DNA of 64,000 nucleotides from Chitinophaga sp. 180180018-3 (GTDB lineage: Bacteria; Bacteroidota; Bacteroidia; Chitinophagales; Chitinophagaceae): contig NZ_CP140772.1 in NCBI RefSeq assembly GCF_037893185.1, forward strand, positions 1,364,001 through 1,428,000, in the 5' to 3' direction. The notes beneath the pieces are model-generated. The model was not told the origin of the DNA. It saw only the letters and a program-made list of their open reading frames with translations, and searched no databases. A program made the position numbers and the translations under genes. Positions 35,973-45,979 of this stretch are shown piece by piece (positions within the stretch are counted from its first letter, which is position 1; each line of letters opens with the position of its first letter).

Positions 35973-38900
35973 ATGAAGGCATTAATGAAAGGAACCAGCT
36001 TCCTTTTTGCAGTACTGATGATCGCCGTGAATGTTACCGCGCAGTCGGTGATGACGGGTAAGGTAAGAGATTCGCATGGCAAACCGGTGATTGGCGCAAC
36101 CATCAAAATACAAAGGAAAAATATCGGAACCATTACAGATGCAACAGGGAGCTTCCATTTGCAGCTCAGCGTGGGAGATACCTTACTCTGTTCCTCTATC
36201 GGGTACCAGGCCCGCCAGCTGGTGTTCAAACATCCCGCCGATCTGACTATCACACTGAACGACGATAACAGAACCCTCGGTGACGTGGTAGTTACCGGAT
36301 ATAAAACACAGGTCAGACAAGAGATTACAGGCTCCGTTGCTACCGTAAAGATGGACCAGATAACAGAAGGCCAGGCAGCGGAATCTTTCAGCTCTCTATT
36401 ACAGGGTAGGGTAGCCGGGGTGAATATCCAGTTGAATTCCGGAGAACCAGGAGCAGCACCGGCTATTATCATCCGTGGACTGGCGGCGGTAAGCCGCGAC
36501 GACGCTTCTGCCATTTCCGAACCACTCTATGTAATTGACGGGATCCCGGTTATTTCAAAAACGAGCAAAGAGTTCTCGATTACCAGCACCAACGTACTGG
36601 CAGATCTCAACCCCAGCGATGTGGAAGATATTGTGGTATTAAAGGATGCCTCTGCAGCAGCTATTTACGGCTCCAGAGCCGCCAATGGCGTCATCCTGAT
36701 TACTACAAAAAAAGGGAAAAGAGGTAAGCCGCAGATTAATCTCAATATCCGCACCGGGGTCAACTTTGTTCCCCAATTGCAGGATGTTGCCGGCGGAAAC
36801 AAAGAGCGTGAACAGGTAAAACACCTCTATGAACAATATGCTCCCTACGGTGTATACATGCCCGCTATGTACACAGATGTGACCAATCCATTCTATAACA
36901 ATTCTTCCGATTGGCAAGGGTATTTGTATAACAAATCCATTACGCAGGATTACAACGGGTCTGTACGCGGTGCCGGCGACTTCGGCCAGTACAGCATCAG
37001 TATGGGTTATATGAATAGCAAAGGGATATTGTTCAACACTGGTTTCAAACGCTATAGCATCATGGCGAATACCAGCTTTAATGCGTTGAAAAGTGCATTA
37101 GTCATCAATAATACACTGGCTGTTTCCCGGACAGACCAAAGCCGCAACCCGGATGCGCTTTCCACTAACTACTCCTCCCTGATGCCGCTACCCAACAATC
37201 CGTTGGTGAAAGGAACAGAGGTGTATCAGCCCGGCTATAGCTCTAATCTCAACGACCGGGTACGTTTCAGCACCGACGCTGCATTGAACCTCTTCAGGGA
37301 TCTGAGTTATAAGGCCAGCCTAAGTCTGGAATACCTGCGCAACATGCAGGACGTATATTCCGAATCACGCCGGACGCTGAGAGCAAGTAATAGCAGCGGT
37401 GCCGGCGAAAACCGGAACCTGCTTTTCCAGAATACCCTGACCTATGCGCCCAAATTCGGAGAGCATAGTCTTAGTGTGCTCGTTGGACAAAGCGCAGAAA
37501 AATCAGAATCAAAAATTACAAACGTAAGCAGCGTAACCAGCGCCCCTACTTTGTCGCAGACAGTTAACTGGCCTAAGGGCAACAGTATCGGCACCAGCAA
37601 TTACACCGCCAGTACCCTGATGTCTTATTTCAGTCGCCTGGATTATAACTATCAGCAAAAATACCTGCTGGGCGCTTCTATACGCACAGATGGTTCATCG
37701 AAATTCGGAAAGGCAAACCGCTGGGGTGTATTCCCTTCTATCTCGGCGGGTTGGAACTTCTATAAGGAAGCCCCTTTTTCTAATATAAGCTGGTTGACGA
37801 GCGGTAAGCTGCGCGGAAGTTACGGACTGTCAGGAACCACCTGGGATAATAACTATCTCGCCCTCGGTATTATGGACGGAGGATCGCTGGACCGGTATAA
37901 TTCACTACTGCAGATTTCTTATGGTGGGATATCCGGGTTTACTCCCACGTGGTATAACGGCTTTAAGAACGATAACCTCACCTGGGTGAAAACTAAGATG
38001 GGCAATATTGGCGTGGACTTATCCCTCTTTAAAAATAAAGTAGAATTTATTTTTGACGCATACGAGAAACTGACGAAAGGCCTGCTCCTGTCTACCTCCT
38101 TACCCACTACTTCAGGGTACAACGAAGTATACCGCAACGCAGCCGATGTATTGAACCGCGGATTGGAATTTACTGTGAATACCAATCTGAATCTTGGTCG
38201 TAAGGTGCTGTGGAGCATGAACCTCAACTTTGCTTATAACAAGAATCGCGTGGTAGGACTCCCTGACGGAAACGCTGATATTATCAAAGTAGGTACCTCG
38301 GGGCAGGACTTTGGTTCTATCGTAAGAACAGGTGCCCCGCTGAATGGATTCTTTTTCTATGAGTCGCAGGGAATTTATCAGACGGAAAGCCAGATCCCGG
38401 TGGATCCCAAGACAGGAAAAAGGCTGGTGGGCTTACAGAATAAGAGGCTGAACGTAGGTGACCGCAATTTCAAAGATCAGAATGGGGATTATCGCATAGA
38501 TGCTGCTGACCGCATTTATGCCGGAGACCCTAATCCGAAATGGACGGGCGGATGGACAAATGATTTTACCTACAAAGGATTTAACCTGAATCTGGTGTCA
38601 ACTTTTGTCATCGGCAGGAAAATCGTGAATACTGCATTGCTCGACAGACTTAGACTGGGTAAGGATTTTGCCGGTGCGTCTTCCCTGCCAAACTTCGATA
38701 ATTATTCCATCTGGGAGAAAAGCGGCGACAATGCAAAATATCCAACATTGAACCCCTGGGGCAATGCTTCACAGATTGTCAACTATGATTCTCAGTACAT
38801 AGAAGACGGTTCCTATTTCAAGATCAAATCGGCAACATTGTCTTACATCTTTAGCAGAAAAGTGATGGGACGTCTTCCTTTTGAAAGAGCGCGGGTGTAT

Positions 38901-39038
38901 TGTACAATAGACAATCTGATCACTTTCCAGAAGTACAGCGGACCAGATGCAGAACTGGTTACAATAGACGGTTTTGATCGTTCAGGTGGTTATCCTATGC
39001 GGAGGATGCTGCTGTTCGGCCTTTCACTGGCATTATGA
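35973..39038 (+). CDS. Full-length SusC/RagA TonB-dependent receptor of PUL 2
   Basis: 1021 residues: signal peptide (ending about NVTAQ), carboxypeptidase-D-like domain about 26-105 (GKVRDSHGKPVIGATIKIQR), plug about 110-235 (VVVTGYKTQVRQEITGSV, IIIRGLAA, LYVIDGIPVIS, DASAAAIYGSRAANGVILIT) and a beta-barrel. No STN domain. It is the standard import receptor of the locus, and is followed by its own SusD. Confidence 0.95.
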   Translation: MKALMKGTSFLFAVLMIAVNVTAQSVMTGKVRDSHGKPVIGATIKIQRKNIGTITDATGSFHLQLSVGDTLLCSSIGYQARQLVFKHPADLTITLNDDNRTLGDVVVTGYKTQVRQEITGSVATVKMDQITEGQAAESFSSLLQGRVAGVNIQLNSGEPGAAPAIIIRGLAAVSRDDASAISEPLYVIDGIPVISKTSKEFSITSTNVLADLNPSDVEDIVVLKDASAAAIYGSRAANGVILITTKKGKRGKPQINLNIRTGVNFVPQLQDVAGGNKEREQVKHLYEQYAPYGVYMPAMYTDVTNPFYNNSSDWQGYLYNKSITQDYNGSVRGAGDFGQYSISMGYMNSKGILFNTGFKRYSIMANTSFNALKSALVINNTLAVSRTDQSRNPDALSTNYSSLMPLPNNPLVKGTEVYQPGYSSNLNDRVRFSTDAALNLFRDLSYKASLSLEYLRNMQDVYSESRRTLRASNSSGAGENRNLLFQNTLTYAPKFGEHSLSVLVGQSAEKSESKITNVSSVTSAPTLSQTVNWPKGNSIGTSNYTASTLMSYFSRLDYNYQQKYLLGASIRTDGSSKFGKANRWGVFPSISAGWNFYKEAPFSNISWLTSGKLRGSYGLSGTTWDNNYLALGIMDGGSLDRYNSLLQISYGGISGFTPTWYNGFKNDNLTWVKTKMGNIGVDLSLFKNKVEFIFDAYEKLTKGLLLSTSLPTTSGYNEVYRNAADVLNRGLEFTVNTNLNLGRKVLWSMNLNFAYNKNRVVGLPDGNADIIKVGTSGQDFGSIVRTGAPLNGFFFYESQGIYQTESQIPVDPKTGKRLVGLQNKRLNVGDRNFKDQNGDYRIDAADRIYAGDPNPKWTGGWTNDFTYKGFNLNLVSTFVIGRKIVNTALLDRLRLGKDFAGASSLPNFDNYSIWEKSGDNAKYPTLNPWGNASQIVNYDSQYIEDGSYFKIKSATLSYIFSRKVMGRLPFERARVYCTIDNLITFQKYSGPDAELVTIDGFDRSGGYPMRRMLLFGLSLAL

Positions 39039-39066
39039 TTCAGGAAAATATTAAAGTTAATTGAGT

Positions 39067-40596
39067 ATGAAAAATAAGATAATAATTGCAGGATATATGG
39101 CCGTTCTGGTCCTTACCACAGCATCCTGTAAGAAGTGGCTGGATGAATTGCCGGTCAACACAGTAACAGAAGATCAGGCCTGGCGTACAGGTAGCGACGC
39201 TGAGGGCGCTGTAGCGGCGGCTTTCGCCATCTTTCGCAGGGCGTTGTCAGGACTAACTAAAGATGATACGCCATCGACTACACGTAATGGCTCCTGGGGC
39301 GACTATTATTTCTGGGGCGATGGACGTTCCGGAGATTGGATCACGCCTAATAATGATGGAGACTGGGATGCCAGTTTTCAAAATCATTTGATCCAGAGAA
39401 CACAGCTGGAGCCATTGACCAACTGGCGGCTCTTTTACCGCACCATTGAACAGTGCAATCTTGTGCTGGAGAAAATTCCTGTGATCACAGACGGGCTTAC
39501 AGAAGAAAGAAAAGCGCAATTGCTGGCCGAGGCACGTTTTCTCCGCGCCATGTCGCATTTTTATGCTGCACGGATCTGGGGAGATGTTCCCATCAACCTG
39601 AAAGCACGGAATGTTGATCCACTGGGTAGAGAACCACTTAACAAGGTGATGAAGATGGTGGTGGATGAAGTGAATATCGCTATACCTGGTTTGCCCTGGC
39701 TGAATAAGGGAACAAGAAAACAGTCGGTGTCAAGAGGTACAAAAGGAGCCGCCCTTGCGCTGAAAGCCCACGCCTGCATGTGGTTGAAGGATTATCAGGG
39801 TGCTTCAGATGCGATAAAGGAAATCATCAGCACTAACACTTTCAGACTGGTGCCGATAGAAGAGTTCCGGAATTTGTTTGATACAGGGGAATCTGATGAG
39901 ATGATATTCGAGATGTATTATGATGCACAAAAAGGTGAGTTCTCAGATTACTATGGACATATTATGACCTACTATCTGACTAATCCTTACACTTCCAGAG
40001 GAGAATTGTCATTGGCAGTACCCAAATCGAAGATACTGGAGATTTATCCTGATTATGTCAGAGACAAATCCGACAAAAGAGTACCTGCCTTTTTTCAAAG
40101 TATCGATTTTTCTGTGAGCAACAGTGAGCTGCGGCCAGTATTTCCGGATCCGCTGCAGAACGGAGAACGCGCCATTATGTTCGCCAAATTCAGAAAGGTA
40201 AAGGATCGGACTTATAGCCTGATGCAGGCGCCGGTTCCTGTTTTCAGGTATGCAGATGTGCTGCTTTTGAAGGCGGAGGCCGACGCACGGCTTGGTCGCG
40301 TGAGCGATGCGCTCGAAAACCTTAACGCTGTTCGCACGCGGGCAGGTATTCCGCTCTTCACCAGAGACGATCAGGCGGTAGTGATCGAAGAAGTGCTGGA
40401 AGAAAGACGAAGAGAACTGATCGGCGAGTATCAACGCGTGTATGACCTGGTTCGTTTGGGTCGCCTTCATGAGTTTAATAAAAGTGTGACGGCACAGGGA
40501 GAAAAAGATGGTGCCGGATTTTGTCCGGTCAGTCAGGAAGCCTTTGCAAATAATCCAAATATGGAACAGACTTATTACTGGCAGTTTAATCAATAA
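39067..40596 (+). CDS. SusD/RagB-type lipoprotein of PUL 2
   Basis: 509 residues from ATG 39067, preferred over TTG 39061. Lipobox TTASC then KKWLDELPVNTVTEDQAW, AEARFLRAMSHFYAARIWGD, FRYADVLLLKAEADARLG, LNAVRTRAGIPLF and EERRRELIGEYQRVYDLVRL. It is the surface partner of the receptor encoded directly upstream. Confidence 0.95.
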   Translation: MKNKIIIAGYMAVLVLTTASCKKWLDELPVNTVTEDQAWRTGSDAEGAVAAAFAIFRRALSGLTKDDTPSTTRNGSWGDYYFWGDGRSGDWITPNNDGDWDASFQNHLIQRTQLEPLTNWRLFYRTIEQCNLVLEKIPVITDGLTEERKAQLLAEARFLRAMSHFYAARIWGDVPINLKARNVDPLGREPLNKVMKMVVDEVNIAIPGLPWLNKGTRKQSVSRGTKGAALALKAHACMWLKDYQGASDAIKEIISTNTFRLVPIEEFRNLFDTGESDEMIFEMYYDAQKGEFSDYYGHIMTYYLTNPYTSRGELSLAVPKSKILEIYPDYVRDKSDKRVPAFFQSIDFSVSNSELRPVFPDPLQNGERAIMFAKFRKVKDRTYSLMQAPVPVFRYADVLLLKAEADARLGRVSDALENLNAVRTRAGIPLFTRDDQAVVIEEVLEERRRELIGEYQRVYDLVRLGRLHEFNKSVTAQGEKDGAGFCPVSQEAFANNPNMEQTYYWQFNQ

Positions 40597-40626
40597 TCGT
40601 ACGGCCGAATTAAAAAATAAAAAAAC

Positions 40627-41268
40627 ATGCGGATGAAATTAATTAAAGCAATCGTATTCATTGGCGTCTTGCTGGTTTCCGGGTGTAGCCGCAACTATTT
40701 CACCGATGGCGGCACCTTGCCCGTTGACAAGTCAACGATCCTGGGCGTATCAACAATGGATTATCTGAAAAGCCATCGCGAAATGTTCGATACACTGACT
40801 ACCCTGATCCGGTTAAGTGGACTGGAATCGGCCGTTAATGCCAGGGGAACTACATTTCTGGCCCCCAGGGATTATTCTATACATAACTATTTCAACCTGA
40901 TTTTTCCAGACCCGGAAAAAAGGCCGGCAACGCTGGATGCCATTCCACAGGATGAGATGACTAAGATCACGGAGATACTCAGGAATTACATCATTCCGAA
41001 TGAAGAGATAGTCCGCGATAAATTAGCGAGTACTTATAGCTATGCAACAACTTACGGCGGCAAAAAGGCACGCTTTAACATTGTGCAGGAAGATTACCTG
41101 GGGAACGTGAAGAAAGGTGCGAAATATATCATCTTTTCCCTGAACGTTAGCGCACCAGGGGAAAAGGAGATATACCAGTCCGTACAAGTTGCAACCTCAG
41201 ACCTGCGATCTACGAATGGAGTAGTCCATGTACTGAGTTCTGACACACATATTTTTGGATTTAACTAG
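40627..41268 (+). CDS. Fasciclin-domain lipoprotein
   Basis: 213 residues, lipobox LVSGC (Cys20). The sequence fits one fasciclin fold: TLTTLIRLSGLESAVNARGT, TFLAPRDYSIHNYF, and the closing TNGVVHVLSSDTHIFGF. Fasciclin domains mediate adhesion or glycan contacts at the cell surface. Its place in the operon suggests a structural or binding role in the PUL 2 surface complex. Confidence 0.75.
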   Translation: MRMKLIKAIVFIGVLLVSGCSRNYFTDGGTLPVDKSTILGVSTMDYLKSHREMFDTLTTLIRLSGLESAVNARGTTFLAPRDYSIHNYFNLIFPDPEKRPATLDAIPQDEMTKITEILRNYIIPNEEIVRDKLASTYSYATTYGGKKARFNIVQEDYLGNVKKGAKYIIFSLNVSAPGEKEIYQSVQVATSDLRSTNGVVHVLSSDTHIFGFN

Positions 41269-41279
41269 AGTAAAAGGAG

Positions 41280-42125
41280 ATGAAACACAACAGAATTTCC
41301 TGGTTTTTTACAGCAGTCTTTGCGGGTGCAACACTGCTGATAAGTGCCTGTACCAAGATTCCGCAGGAGGGAAGCATTGCTCCGGACGTCAGCTATAAAA
41401 ACAGAAAACAATACGCCGTTTCCGGGTTGCAATTGAATATCGGCGACTTTCAGGCTTCCAGGTCCACGCTGCCCCTGAAATTCGAAATTGTTGATCTGAG
41501 GGAGCTGCACGGGCAGAAGACAGACGCCTTAAAGGAGAAGATCCCCGTTGTCCGCTACAAAGAACCAATTGTAGGCAACGAAACTCCGGCAGAACTGCAG
41601 CTGAAATCAGACACCGTGATGACGCAGGCAGTGAGCATTAATCAATATACCGGTAAGCTGGAAATCCTGGAGGGCAATCATATTCCTGCCGGCGAGTATC
41701 ATTTTGATATACGCATCTCCAATCAGTCGGGAAGCAAGATGTTAAAGGATGCACTCGTGGTAGCATTCAAAGAATTCGATGTGAAATCATGGTCGTCCAA
41801 AATGGCCAAACAACCTGAAATAGAACGTATCGGAGATGCACCCAACCAGATCACTTTTGTGGGATACCTGAATGGCAAACCGCTTTCCGGCGACTATATC
41901 GATTTTACGAAGAATCGCTCCGCAGGTTTTAAAGGCACATTTGTGAACGATACTAAAGATGGTGAAATATGGAGTGTAGGCTTTCCCGTAAAGGAATCAG
42001 ATACCTACTGCACCTGGAAACTGGTAGACACTACCGGCGGCGTGGAAAAAGTTACCTATGAGGCTTACAACTTCAATTTTGTCATAGGTCTTCCCGGCAA
42101 TTATGTGGTTAGATTATTTAAGTAA
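41280..42125 (+). CDS. Surface lipoprotein of unknown function (DUF5007-like region possible)
   Basis: 281 residues, lipobox LISAC (Cys24). No enzymatic motif is visible. The sequence is beta-rich, with a central stretch VSINQYTGKLEILEGNHIPA, then GEYHFDIRISNQSG, reminiscent of Ig-like or cadherin-like strands, and a C-terminal half ending FNFVIGLPGNYVVRLFK. I do not recognise the family with confidence. It lies between the fasciclin and phosphodiesterase-like genes in the PUL 2 operon. Confidence 0.7.
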   Translation: MKHNRISWFFTAVFAGATLLISACTKIPQEGSIAPDVSYKNRKQYAVSGLQLNIGDFQASRSTLPLKFEIVDLRELHGQKTDALKEKIPVVRYKEPIVGNETPAELQLKSDTVMTQAVSINQYTGKLEILEGNHIPAGEYHFDIRISNQSGSKMLKDALVVAFKEFDVKSWSSKMAKQPEIERIGDAPNQITFVGYLNGKPLSGDYIDFTKNRSAGFKGTFVNDTKDGEIWSVGFPVKESDTYCTWKLVDTTGGVEKVTYEAYNFNFVIGLPGNYVVRLFK

Positions 42126-42221
42126 AGAAAGATGGAACCGGACATGAACATTTTTTCTCACACGGACGAATGTATCACCGAAGTGCCATCCGGCTAATTT
42201 AAAAAAACAAAAAATACGCGG

Positions 42222-43859
42222 ATGAACAACTTTTTTAAATATCCCTGTCTGATCCTGACTGCCCTGCTGATAGCGGGTCAGGTTGCCTATGCACAGACTG
42301 ATAAGGCCAGGAAGATACTGGTGATCGGGGTCGACGGTATTATCAATACTGCCATCGACTATGCGGCTACTCCTGGTATCGGAAGGCTTAAGGCAAATGC
42401 TTCATATAGCATGAACGGTTACGGCGGTGTTCCTGCTTATGGAAGCTCCGGCTGGGCAACAATGCTCACAGGTGTTTCAGCCGGTAAACATGGTGTAACA
42501 GTCAACCAGTCTTTTTCCGGGAACAGATTTACGGAGTATCCATCGGTTGTCAGTCGCATCAAATCTGCGGCGCCGGCTATTGTGGTGGCATCCGTTGTTC
42601 GTACTCAGGAAATCAATACCCTGTTGAACCAGTCGGCAGATTATAAATTTCAATTTACTTCCGATGGAGAAGTATATAATAAATCTGTTGAGCTGGTGAA
42701 GCAGGCGAACATGGGCGCTGTATTCGTACAGTTCAGCAGTCCGGATGATGTGGGGCAACAGGTGGGATTCCAGCTTCGCCAGGCCAGGTACGTATTAGCC
42801 ATCCAAAAGATCGATGAGTATGTGGCGGGATTACAGGCCGCCATCCAGTCGCGCGCAAATTATGCGAAAGAAGACTGGAGTATCTTTCTGGTGTCTACAC
42901 ACGGCGGAACAGAGTCAGGAATACCTCAGAGCACTACTCTTGAAGAGATCAACGTGCCTATTATTTTCTCGGGAGCTGAAATGGACAAAAAGGAACTGGT
43001 CGGCACCCAGATGGCGCCCCGGGAGAATGCGGATAACGTTTTAACGATCAATAAAGCGCCTTCGGGCGACCGGACGTATGTTCGTATTCCCATCCGCGGA
43101 ACAGCCTTACAGGGCATGAATAAATTCACCATTGAGTTTTGGGCAAATGCAGGTGATAACAGCAGTGATCCATCCATCATAGGCGATAAAAACTGGGATT
43201 CCGGTGGCTTACCAGGGTTCACCATCTGCAGAAGTGGCACCTCCTGGAAAATTAACATTGCGAATCAGAAATCAGAACGTTATGATGTTGGCTCCAACCG
43301 GGTGTTGGAAGATGGTAACTGGCATCACCTGGCCGTTACGTTTGATAAAACAAAACTGTTAACCGTTTATCAGGACGGAGAGAAAGTGGCGGAATCTCCG
43401 CTGACCTATAAGGATGCGGACAATATGGCTTCCCCTTACGATTACCTGTGCCTTGCTCAGGAAGGAACGCAGAAATATAGTGGCGGCGCACCTAACTGGG
43501 CCGGCTCCTTTAATGAAGTGAGGATATGGACAGATGTACTTTCTGCCGGAACCATCCGTGATTACATGTATCTCCGCAATATCGAAACCAGTAACCATCC
43601 TAACAGGGCTTCATTGAATCTTTACCTGAAAATGGATGAAGTGAGAGGTAATGTGGTGAAGGACTACAGCGGTAAAGGCAATAACGGCGAATTGGTAGGC
43701 CCTGCCAGCGAACGTCACCCGTATTATCCGATTGGCCTCACTGATGTTGCCGTCAATGTGCTGAGCCATCTGGGAATGCGTGCAGATGGCAGCTGGGGCC
43801 TGGAGGGAAGTGTACTGAAGTCGAACGTTCCGTTCCGTTTGTTTAAAGTGAATAACTAA
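42222..43859 (+). CDS. Alkaline-phosphatase-superfamily phosphodiesterase-like protein with LamG insertion, metal ligands degenerate
   Basis: 545 residues with a signal peptide (ending about AYAQ). Residues 31-255 follow the type I phosphodiesterase fold: VIGVDG (D38), SSGWATMLTGVSAGKHG (nucleophile Ser75 or 76), FSSPDDVGQQVG and VSTHGG. A LamG/concanavalin domain (about 285-490, FTIEFWANA, GNWHHLAVTF, SFNEVRIW) follows, and the C-terminus (IGLTDVAVNVLSHLGM, WGLEG) reads like the end of the phosphodiesterase domain. Thus LamG appears inserted in it. The expected ligands are altered: DGxGH reads DDVGQ, DHG reads THG, and the last GHG is absent. It is probably not catalytically active. Confidence 0.75.
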   Translation: MNNFFKYPCLILTALLIAGQVAYAQTDKARKILVIGVDGIINTAIDYAATPGIGRLKANASYSMNGYGGVPAYGSSGWATMLTGVSAGKHGVTVNQSFSGNRFTEYPSVVSRIKSAAPAIVVASVVRTQEINTLLNQSADYKFQFTSDGEVYNKSVELVKQANMGAVFVQFSSPDDVGQQVGFQLRQARYVLAIQKIDEYVAGLQAAIQSRANYAKEDWSIFLVSTHGGTESGIPQSTTLEEINVPIIFSGAEMDKKELVGTQMAPRENADNVLTINKAPSGDRTYVRIPIRGTALQGMNKFTIEFWANAGDNSSDPSIIGDKNWDSGGLPGFTICRSGTSWKINIANQKSERYDVGSNRVLEDGNWHHLAVTFDKTKLLTVYQDGEKVAESPLTYKDADNMASPYDYLCLAQEGTQKYSGGAPNWAGSFNEVRIWTDVLSAGTIRDYMYLRNIETSNHPNRASLNLYLKMDEVRGNVVKDYSGKGNNGELVGPASERHPYYPIGLTDVAVNVLSHLGMRADGSWGLEGSVLKSNVPFRLFKVNN

Positions 43860-43872
43860 TCATAAAAAGGAT

Positions 43873-44361
43873 ATGGCAAAGAAACTGAATCTGAAATCCT
43901 GGTGGCTGCTGCTGCTTATAGCAGGTATAGGAGGGCTGGCTTCCTGCAAAAAGGAATCATTGCAGCAGAGCGGGCTTAATAAAGAACAACTTGTTGCCGG
44001 CCGGCTGGATGGCACCTGGACAACCCCCACGAATATCATTACGCCTGAAAACGTACCGGCTGAGATATTTGGGACCATGCGCCTGGTATTTACTACAGAC
44101 GGAGCAGGCAGCCCTTCGAAATTCATGGCACAGGACTGCCCCATTGTATTCGGCAACGCTGGTAATGCCGGAACCTGGAAGGTAACCGGCACGCAGGATA
44201 GTGCAAAGGTGAACGTGACAGATTATGGCCCGGTCGATGAGTTCAAAGTCAGGGTTACATCTTCAACACTCACCATCTCCTTTTACATGGGCTGGGAGAA
44301 TACGGATACAAAAGCAACCGGAAAAGGCACCTTCCAGGTAACGCTCACCCGTCAACAATAA
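43873..44361 (+). CDS. Small lipoprotein, lipocalin-like
   Basis: 162 residues with a lipobox (GLASC, Cys25). The rest is beta-rich: LDGTWTTPTNIITPENVPAE, MRLVFTTDGAG, GTWKVTGTQDSAKVNVTDYG and FQVTLTRQ. GTW-start and alternating strands suggest a lipocalin-like or DUF5004-like barrel, without certainty. Operon position points to a surface accessory of PUL 2. Confidence 0.6.
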   Translation: MAKKLNLKSWWLLLLIAGIGGLASCKKESLQQSGLNKEQLVAGRLDGTWTTPTNIITPENVPAEIFGTMRLVFTTDGAGSPSKFMAQDCPIVFGNAGNAGTWKVTGTQDSAKVNVTDYGPVDEFKVRVTSSTLTISFYMGWENTDTKATGKGTFQVTLTRQQ

Positions 44362-44399
44362 ATACAGGCGCCGGACTTATAAAATCAAAAAATATAAGC

Positions 44400-45935
44400 A
44401 TGCAAAAAAATAACAATAAACGATTCATTTTCTCATTCGCTATGGTGATGCTTAGCGCAGCGCTGCTTACATCGTGCAGGGAAAAATACGACTATACGAT
44501 TGATACCGCCAACCCGGTTATCGTTAGCTATAACCCCTCTTCGGCTGTAGAAGGTATTGCGGTAAACAGTGGCCTGGTACTCACCTTTAATAAGTCGATC
44601 AAAAAAGGATTGGGAGAAGTGGTACTCGCCAGTAAAACAGATACCCAGCGTATAGATATTACATCTGATGCCGCGACGATTGGAAAAGACAAACCAGTGC
44701 TCACCATTAAACCGCCAAGGGATCTTAAGGCAGACGAGTACTATACTGTTACGCTGCGCCGGGGAATCGTTACCGACCTGCTTGGGAACCTGTACATGGG
44801 CATGCCGGACGGAATTTCATGGACCTTTAAAACAGTCGGGAAAAGTGGTCTGGCGCTTACTTCCATCAATCCTCTTCCGGGAAGCATAGATGCCTCCCTG
44901 TTTAAACTGGAACTGACTTTTGCTGCGGCGGTGAAGAAAGGAACCGGCAATATTGCCGTATTTGAATCCGCCGGCAATACCAAGGTAGCGGATGTACCTG
45001 TGACCGGGCAGGCAGTTACAATAGATGGCAGCCGCGTAACCGTCAGGCTGGGAACGCCTCTTAAATTCGCTACCAGCTATTATGTGATTGCTGATGCCGG
45101 ATGTATGACAGACGCTGACGGGAAAGCGTTTGAAGGTTTTTTAACCCCCACTTCCTGGACCTTTACCACCACGAGTGGCAGTGGAAACAACCTGCTGGTT
45201 TATCTGCCGATGGACAACGATTTATCTGATGTCAGCGGAAACAGGTTTGACGCGATGCAGGGAGAGCGTGCCTCCGCAAAGGTGAGTTTCGTAACGGATG
45301 CAATACGGGGCAGAGTAGCATCATTTGTGGCTGGTTCGTATGCCGTATTGCCCAGGCACGACTTGTTAAGACCAGGTCTCACACAAAGCTTCAGCTTCAG
45401 CTTTTGGACGAAGCTGAAAGGAATCGGCTCAGATCCTGTGCTGTTCTCCAATTCCAACTGGGACAGTGGCAAAAATCCCGGATTTGTTTTGGCTACCGAT
45501 GGTGGTGCTACCTATACAGGGCCAGGTTCATCAGGCAGGGGCTGGCTGGTTAAGCTTGCCGGCGATGCGGGCGGCGTCAGCAACCGCATGGACTGGCGAG
45601 CAAGTGAAATGATTCCGCAGGCACCTGCGCTGTCTGATAATCAATGGCACATGGTAACAGCAGTAGTGGATCAGGGCGCAAAGCTCCTGCATGTATACAT
45701 CGATGGAAAAGAATATACAAAGGCTACACCTTTTGACCTGAACAACATAAAAGGACCATTGTGGGATAAAACAAACGACTACCCCTTCACTATCTGGGAA
45801 GATGGAACTGGAGCTTATAACAGTGGTGATGGCACCAGAAAAACACTGAGTGGATTGGTAGATGATGTCAGGATCTATAGTAAGGCATTGAGTAGCGGAG
45901 AAGTAAACAGTCTTTATATCGCCGACCAGAAATAA
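44400..45935 (+). CDS. Lipoprotein with two Ig-like domains and a LamG domain
   Basis: 511 residues, lipobox LLTSC (Cys26). Two bacterial Ig-like (Big_5-type) repeats follow: VISYNPSSAVEGIAVNSGLV-type start, YYTVTLRRGIVTDLLGN, WTFKT, then INPLPGSIDASLFKLELTFA and WTFTT. A C-terminal LamG domain (about 280-505) shows YLPMDNDLSDVSGNRFDA, SFSFSFWTKLKG, NQWHMVTAVVDQ, LHVYIDGKEY and GLVDDVRIYSKALSSGEV. It has no catalytic motif. A glycan-binding surface role is likely by domain type. Confidence 0.8.
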   Translation: MQKNNNKRFIFSFAMVMLSAALLTSCREKYDYTIDTANPVIVSYNPSSAVEGIAVNSGLVLTFNKSIKKGLGEVVLASKTDTQRIDITSDAATIGKDKPVLTIKPPRDLKADEYYTVTLRRGIVTDLLGNLYMGMPDGISWTFKTVGKSGLALTSINPLPGSIDASLFKLELTFAAAVKKGTGNIAVFESAGNTKVADVPVTGQAVTIDGSRVTVRLGTPLKFATSYYVIADAGCMTDADGKAFEGFLTPTSWTFTTTSGSGNNLLVYLPMDNDLSDVSGNRFDAMQGERASAKVSFVTDAIRGRVASFVAGSYAVLPRHDLLRPGLTQSFSFSFWTKLKGIGSDPVLFSNSNWDSGKNPGFVLATDGGATYTGPGSSGRGWLVKLAGDAGGVSNRMDWRASEMIPQAPALSDNQWHMVTAVVDQGAKLLHVYIDGKEYTKATPFDLNNIKGPLWDKTNDYPFTIWEDGTGAYNSGDGTRKTLSGLVDDVRIYSKALSSGEVNSLYIADQK

Positions 45936-45979
45936 CAGATCTCATAGGTGCTATTTGTATATTAACTAATCTTGAAAAC

